Shown here: positions 59,978-64,000 of the stretch, in pieces
Numbering within the stretch: position 1 is the first letter of the stretch
Layout of the letters: each line of letters opens with the position of its first letter
NCBI RefSeq assembly: GCF_033807535.1
Contig: NZ_CP136856.1
Span: 1,793,001 to 1,857,000, forward strand
Direction: 5' to 3'
Length of the DNA: 64,000 bases
Source of the DNA: Oceanisphaera sp. IT1-181
Lineage (GTDB): Bacteria > Pseudomonadota > Gammaproteobacteria > Enterobacterales > Aeromonadaceae
Program-made: the position numbers and the translations under genes
Notes under the pieces: generated by a model
Told to the model about the DNA's origin: nothing
Seen by the model: the letters and a program-made list of their open reading frames with translations, nothing else
Databases searched by the model: none

Positions 59978-60511
59978 ATGCATTTAAAAGAAGTAACTTT
60001 AGAAGAAACGGGCTTAGAGAAAGCAGCCTTAGAAAAAGTCGCGCTATTTGTCGACGTACAAAATGTCTATTACACCTGCCGCCAATCCTTTGGCCAACAG
60101 TTTGATTACACCGCTTTTTGGTCGCAGGTCACCGCTCAGCGCCACGTCGTGGAGGCTTATGCCTATGCCATTGACCGCGGGGATGAAAAACAGCGTCAAT
60201 TTCAGTATCGGTTACAAAGCTTAGGTTTCACGCTGAGGCTGAAACCCTTTATTCAGCGCATTGATGGCACGGCAAAAGGCGATTGGGATGTGGGCATTAC
60301 CATCGATATGCTGGAGTCTGCTCACCTTGCCGACACCTTAGTGCTGGTATCCGGTGATGGCGACTTTGCGATACTGGCAGAACGATTGCGCCAGCACTAT
60401 GGCAAGCGTGTCGAAGTCTATGGCGCGCCTGCACTCACGGCGAAAGCCTTGATGGATGCCGCCGATTGCTTTATTCCCATTGATGGGTCGCTGTTACTGG
60501 CGTCCAGATAA
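59978..60511 (+). CDS. NYN domain (LabA-like PIN) protein
   Basis: This 177-residue protein has a PIN-like NYN nuclease fold: ALFVDVQNVYYTCRQ with the first acidic residue, KGDWDVGITIDMLESAHLAD with two further Asp, and LVLVSGDGDFAILAERLR with the last acidic residues. The four acidic positions typical of metal-dependent RNases in this family are all present. It is probably an RNase or RNA-processing factor; the target is unknown. ATG 59978 is used; the upstream frame overlaps the promoter of the divergent DUF3087 gene. Confidence 0.86.
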   Translation: MHLKEVTLEETGLEKAALEKVALFVDVQNVYYTCRQSFGQQFDYTAFWSQVTAQRHVVEAYAYAIDRGDEKQRQFQYRLQSLGFTLRLKPFIQRIDGTAKGDWDVGITIDMLESAHLADTLVLVSGDGDFAILAERLRQHYGKRVEVYGAPALTAKALMDAADCFIPIDGSLLLASR

Positions 60512-60586
60512 ATAATACGGCCTAACCGACTGAGGTTCCGCGCTTTTTATAACCAAGGGCTTTAAGATCATTTCGCAACGACTCTT

Positions 60587-60772
60587 TACGGCGAGAGCAC
60601 GGAAGAACGCGGAAAAATAGTGATCAAATCTGAAAGTGACTATTAATGGTAAGAGCCAACACCGGCCTCGTCAGAAAGCGATTCCTAACCATTAAATATT
60701 TTTAGCCCTGTCATTCGTCGATCTTATCCCATCTTAATTTTTCCGTGGGTTCCGTGTTCTTCCGTGGCAAAA
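60587..60772 (+). repeat. GCCACGGAA-ended repeat element, copy with damaged left end
   Basis: The left part (GCACGGAAGAACGCGGAAAA then AGTGATCAAATCTGAAAGTG) and the right end (GGGTTCCGTGTTCTTCCGTG then GCAAAA) match the copies at 38453 and 35473. It lies between the convergent NYN gene and rplY. Confidence 0.75.
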
Positions 60773-60807
60773 GCTAGTATTTCTCTTTTCTTGGACTACA
60801 GGCACAA

Positions 60808-60832
60808 AAAAACCGCCCGCAGGCGGTTTTTT
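60808..60832. terminator. Bidirectional terminator
   Basis: AAACCGCC pairs with GGCGGTTT around CGCA, with A and T runs on both sides. It ends rplY on the minus strand 16 bp after its stop and could also serve the NYN gene. Confidence 0.92.
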
Positions 60833-60847
60833 TAGTTTCATTCGCAA

Positions 60848-61135
60848 TTAAGCGCGGATGAAATCTAAGTGAGCCAATTTAGGCTTGAAGGGATGACGCT
60901 GTACGTCTTTAACCTTCACGCTCACTTCTTTGCCGTCGATAACCAAAGTCAGCACTTCGCTGTAAAATGCATCATCGGCTTGAGCGATGATTAATTTTTT
61001 ATGGTCCAGAGCAATGGCAACTGGCTCTTGGCCTGCGCCGTATACGATAGCAGGAGTTTTGTCTTCATGACGCAGGCGGCGGCTCGCACCTTTCCCCAGG
61101 TCTGAACGAACTTCTGCTTGAAATGTGAATGACAT
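60848..61135 (-). CDS. rplY: 50S ribosomal protein L25
   Basis: This 95-residue short form of the 5S rRNA-binding L25/TL5/CTC family has the N-terminal AEVRSDLGKGASRRLRHEDK motif, PAIVYGAG, and the C-terminal VKDVQRHPFKPKLAHLDFIR. No CTC-type C-terminal extension is present, as in E. coli L25 (94 residues). It is a single transcription unit with an intact terminator. The leader 61136-61300 probably holds its promoter; E. coli L25 is autoregulated, but no such site was identified here. Confidence 0.97.
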   Translation of the reverse strand: MSFTFQAEVRSDLGKGASRRLRHEDKTPAIVYGAGQEPVAIALDHKKLIIAQADDAFYSEVLTLVIDGKEVSVKVKDVQRHPFKPKLAHLDFIRA

Positions 61136-61352
61136 AATTTTCTCTCTATAAGGTTAGTGGCAAACATTGCGACCGATATTCGCCTGTAAAATGCGCGCAG
61201 ATGATAACACGCACCCCACAACGCCACAACATAAAGTCCGTCTGCGGCTTACTAAACACAGTGTTACCTTGTTTGATAAGGTGCCAGTTTTTGGTAGATA
61301 ACAGTCTCATAGGTACAGAACATGAACCACGGTATGGTGCTAGTTTTCCCCT

Positions 61353-61457
61353 GTAGGGGCCCCTGTTGTAGATAAAGAAGATTCGGCCCAGTTTTATGTT
61401 GACCTTAAACCTTAAAACATTCTGCTGCGCAGAACCGGCGAACAAGTTGCCGGCTAC
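61353..61457 (+). repeat. Single REP/BIME-like unit
   Basis: GTAGGGGCCCCTGTTGTAG opens hairpin A. TCTGCTGCGCAGA is the middle hairpin (most units have CCAGC/GCTGG). CCGGCGAACAAGTTGCCGG is hairpin B, and CTAC closes. Confidence 0.8.
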
Positions 61458-61498
61458 AAAGACCGTCTTTTGTATTGCTCGGCGCTATATTTTCCCCT

Positions 61499-61547
61499 CA
61501 CTCTTCACTCTTCACGATTCACGATTCACGATTCACACCTCACACAC
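61499..61547 (+). repeat. Short CTCTTCA/TTCACGA heptamer repeats
   Basis: Two or three CTCTTCA-like and three exact TTCACGA heptamers lie directly past the stop codon of hrpA, in the same relative place as the CTCACGC array next to the stress protein gene. Confidence 0.85.
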
Positions 61548-64000
61548 TCACAACCCATTAATCTGCTGCAAAATACGTTTCTCCGAAATCGGATAAGCGG
61601 TACCTAAGGTTTGGGCGAACAGCGACACGCGCAGCTCTTCAATCATCCAGCGAATAGCGGCCACCTCAGGTAACAACGGCTTACCTTTGGGCTGCTTGTT
61701 TAAGAGCGCCTGATAAGCCTGTTGTACTTGGCTAATTTTGAGTAATTGCAGCCGATCCCGCTGGGGATCGATGGGCAATTTATCTAAGCGCCGTGCCAAC
61801 GCTTCTAAATAACGATTTACGTCATTCAAGCGTTCGCCACCGGTGGCGGTGACAAAGCCTTTAAAGATCAAGCCGTTGAGTTGCGCCTGAATATCAGCCA
61901 TGGCCATGGCTTGGGATAAGTCGATTTTGCCTTTTAAGCGTTTTTTCACTTCATGAGCACGGCTTAATACTTCTTCCACTTGTAAGGCTATCGCCGCCAC
62001 TGCCGGATTCAGCTCGCCCCCTACCTTATCTTTAAGCACCTCAAACTCAGTAGGGCTCCAAGCCGGCGCTTGATAACGGCGCATCAACGCCTCAACACCC
62101 GCACGAATACAGTCATCCACTAAATCTAATACTCGACCATAGGGATTAAAATACAGACCGAGCTTGGCTTTATTAGGCAGCTTTTCATGCAGGTATTTAA
62201 TGGGTGACGGCAACTGTAGCAGCAATAAACGGCTCTGGCCCTGCCACATGGTTTGGGCTTGGCTTACTTCATCTTCACACAGAGTGAGTGCCACGCTGTC
62301 GCCGTTATCCGCCAGTGCCGGATACGCTTTTACCGCAAAACCGGCCCGTTTAGCCTCATAGGTTTTCGGGATCGCCCGCTCTGGGAATTGACGCAGCTCT
62401 GCTTGCTCAAAGCGGTCGTCATCCACCGCTTGGGTGAGCGCAGTTTGCACTTGGCCCTGTAAGGACAACTTAATGGCATCTAAGTCGCGCCCTGCCGCTA
62501 ATACGTCACCTTTAGCATCCAAGATACAAAAACGCATCTGCAAATGAGTTGCCAACGCCGACCAATCCCATTGCTCGCGCGGCACCGTCACGCCTGTCAT
62601 GCGCCGCAAATGCTTTTCTACTTGATCCAGTAGCTCGCCCTCTTGGGCTGGCATGGCCGCTAACAGCGCTTCTGCATAGTTGGGGGCTGGGACAAAGTGT
62701 TTGCGCATCGGTTTGGGCAAAGACTTAATTAATCCTATGAGTAACTCACGGCGTAAGCCCGGCACTTGCCATGCAAAAGGCTCGCTGCTCACTTGGTTTA
62801 ATAACGGTAAGGGGATCTGTACCGTGACCCCGTCTTCTTCAAGACCCGGTTCAAATTGATAATCCAGCGCCAGCGTCACCCCATTGTGACGCCACACATC
62901 CGGATAATCACTGGCGGCTATCTGCTCGGCGCTGTCGTTGAGCAACATCTGTTCGGTAAAGTGCAGCAGTTCTGGCTGGGCTTTTTGCAGCGGCTGCCAC
63001 CACTTATCAAAGTGGCGAATGGAGACCACGTCAGCGGGCAATTTTTGGTCATAGAAATGAAACAGCGTTTCATCGTCAATTACCACATCACGACGACGAG
63101 ACTTGTGCTCTAGGGTTTCCACTTGATCGAGCAGCGATTGGTTATGATGGAAAAATTCATGACGGGTTTGCAGCTCGCCTTCCACCAAGGCATGGCGAAT
63201 AAACAGCTCTCGGCATAATGTCGGATCCACTTGGCTGTAATTGACGCGGCGGCGCACCACCACCGGCAAGCCAAACAGGCTCTGACTTAAAAACCCCATC
63301 ACAGCACCCTGCTTTTTCGACCAATAGGGTTCGCTGTAGCTGGATTTAAGCAAGTGTTCGGCTTGGCGCTCTAGCCACTCAGGTTCAATTTTTGCGGCAG
63401 TGCGGCCATACAAACGATGGGTTTCGGTGAGCTCGGCCACCATTAACCAGCGCGGCGGCTTTTTCGCTAGCTTGGAGTTTGGCGCCAAGATAAAGCGCGC
63501 ATTACGCGCCCCCAGCAACTCTCTTTTATCGCCGTCGCGCATGCCAATTTGACTGAGCATGCCGCTCAGCAGGGCTTGGTGCAGACTGTCGCCTTTAGCG
63601 GGCTCGCTATTAAGCGCAAAACCCAGCTCGCGCACCACTAATCGCAACTGACTGTAAATATCTTGCCACTCGCGCAGTCGCAGGTAGTTTAAAAACTCCT
63701 TCTGACAAAGCTTTCGAAACTGGTTATTGCTGAGCGCTTTTTGCTGCTCTTTTAAATACTGCCACAGATTAATGTAAGCCATAAAATCTGAGTCATCATC
63801 ACTAAAGCGATTGTGCTGCTCGGCGGCGGCTTGTTGTTTGTCTTGCGGGCGCTCACGCGGGTCTTGAATACTGAGTGCGGCCACAATCACCATCACCTCG
63901 GTCACGCATCCATAATCGCGGGCTGCCAACACCATGCGCGCCAATCTGGGATCAACGGGCAAACGGGCTAAGTCGCGGCCTAATGGGGTAAGCGTTAAGT
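61548..64000 (-). CDS. hrpA: ATP-dependent RNA helicase HrpA, C-terminal part (partial)
   Basis: Only the last 816 or so codons are in the window; the frame is open to 64000, where it reads LTLTPLGRDLAR just before LPVDPRLARM, the ratchet-domain motif of DEAH helicases. The first residues belong to the end of the helicase-associated domain (YGCVTEVMVIVAALSIQDPRERP), then the OB fold and the long HrpA-specific DUF3418 region with MGFLSQSLFGLPVVVRRRVN, RHFDKWWQ and PTEFEVLKDKVGGEL. HrpA acts on mRNA and rescues stalled ribosomes in E. coli. The helicase core with the DEAH box lies outside the window. Confidence 0.95.
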   Translation of the reverse strand, partial: LTLTPLGRDLARLPVDPRLARMVLAARDYGCVTEVMVIVAALSIQDPRERPQDKQQAAAEQHNRFSDDDSDFMAYINLWQYLKEQQKALSNNQFRKLCQKEFLNYLRLREWQDIYSQLRLVVRELGFALNSEPAKGDSLHQALLSGMLSQIGMRDGDKRELLGARNARFILAPNSKLAKKPPRWLMVAELTETHRLYGRTAAKIEPEWLERQAEHLLKSSYSEPYWSKKQGAVMGFLSQSLFGLPVVVRRRVNYSQVDPTLCRELFIRHALVEGELQTRHEFFHHNQSLLDQVETLEHKSRRRDVVIDDETLFHFYDQKLPADVVSIRHFDKWWQPLQKAQPELLHFTEQMLLNDSAEQIAASDYPDVWRHNGVTLALDYQFEPGLEEDGVTVQIPLPLLNQVSSEPFAWQVPGLRRELLIGLIKSLPKPMRKHFVPAPNYAEALLAAMPAQEGELLDQVEKHLRRMTGVTVPREQWDWSALATHLQMRFCILDAKGDVLAAGRDLDAIKLSLQGQVQTALTQAVDDDRFEQAELRQFPERAIPKTYEAKRAGFAVKAYPALADNGDSVALTLCEDEVSQAQTMWQGQSRLLLLQLPSPIKYLHEKLPNKAKLGLYFNPYGRVLDLVDDCIRAGVEALMRRYQAPAWSPTEFEVLKDKVGGELNPAVAAIALQVEEVLSRAHEVKKRLKGKIDLSQAMAMADIQAQLNGLIFKGFVTATGGERLNDVNRYLEALARRLDKLPIDPQRDRLQLLKISQVQQAYQALLNKQPKGKPLLPEVAAIRWMIEELRVSLFAQTLGTAYPISEKRILQQINGL

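Overview
The window is one stretch of a Gammaproteobacterial chromosome, most likely a marine or brackish member of the Aeromonadales (Oceanisphaera/Oceanimonas/Zobellella type). This placement is an inference. It rests on sodium-coupled transporters (DASS, NSS), a MotY for a sodium-driven polar flagellum, LpxM, YbiT, HrpA, and a recC-recB-recD cluster without ptrA. No rRNA, tRNA, CRISPR array, prophage or complete insertion sequence was seen.

Layout. 1-945: tandem REP-type palindromes. 0.9-9.7 kb: hybrid histidine kinase, dicarboxylate/sulfate-type carrier, an NSS transporter with a 33-residue MetS-like subunit, a DUF3025 protein, LpxM and a tiny membrane protein. 9.8-12.1 kb: TSUP exporter, a REP array, motY. 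12.5-26.9 kb: a block with different codon use, holding a secreted GH3 glycosidase, about 1.5 kb of AT-rich non-coding DNA, and an eleven-gene type II secretion operon in the order E-F-G-H-I-J-K-L-M-N-D. That is the Xanthomonas Xps order, with no gspC or gspO. 27-35 kb: adenine/adenosine deaminase, MtgA, NagD-like phosphatase, CPA2 antiporter, then SulP with two tandem-domain universal stress proteins. 35.7-46.4 kb: YbiT, CysQ, a third universal stress protein, YbjN-like protein, 2OG-Fe(II) oxygenase, AsnB and a CBS-PAS-GGDEF-EAL protein. 46.4-55.9 kb: recC-recB-recD. 56.3-61.1 kb: MscS channel paired with a degenerate P-loop protein, small DUF proteins, the 3' remnant of a TraF-like outer-membrane protein, a NYN protein and rplY. 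61.5-64 kb: C-terminal part of HrpA, which runs off the window.

The most unusual content is between the genes. At least four repeat families occur. (1) GTAG-headed palindrome pairs (REP/BIME-like), whose stems change on both sides so that pairing is kept and whose loops are swapped between a few fixed modules. (2) A MITE-like element present twice, with ACCTGATTAC inverted ends and apparent 5-6 bp target duplications. (3) A roughly 150-190 bp element ending in GCCACGGAA/TTCCGTGGC, in four copies. (4) A 250 bp near-identical inverted pair 40 kb apart that flanks the secretion, repair and stress genes. Short heptamer tandem repeats lie directly after the stop codons of two minus-strand genes. 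No transposase for any of these is in the window.
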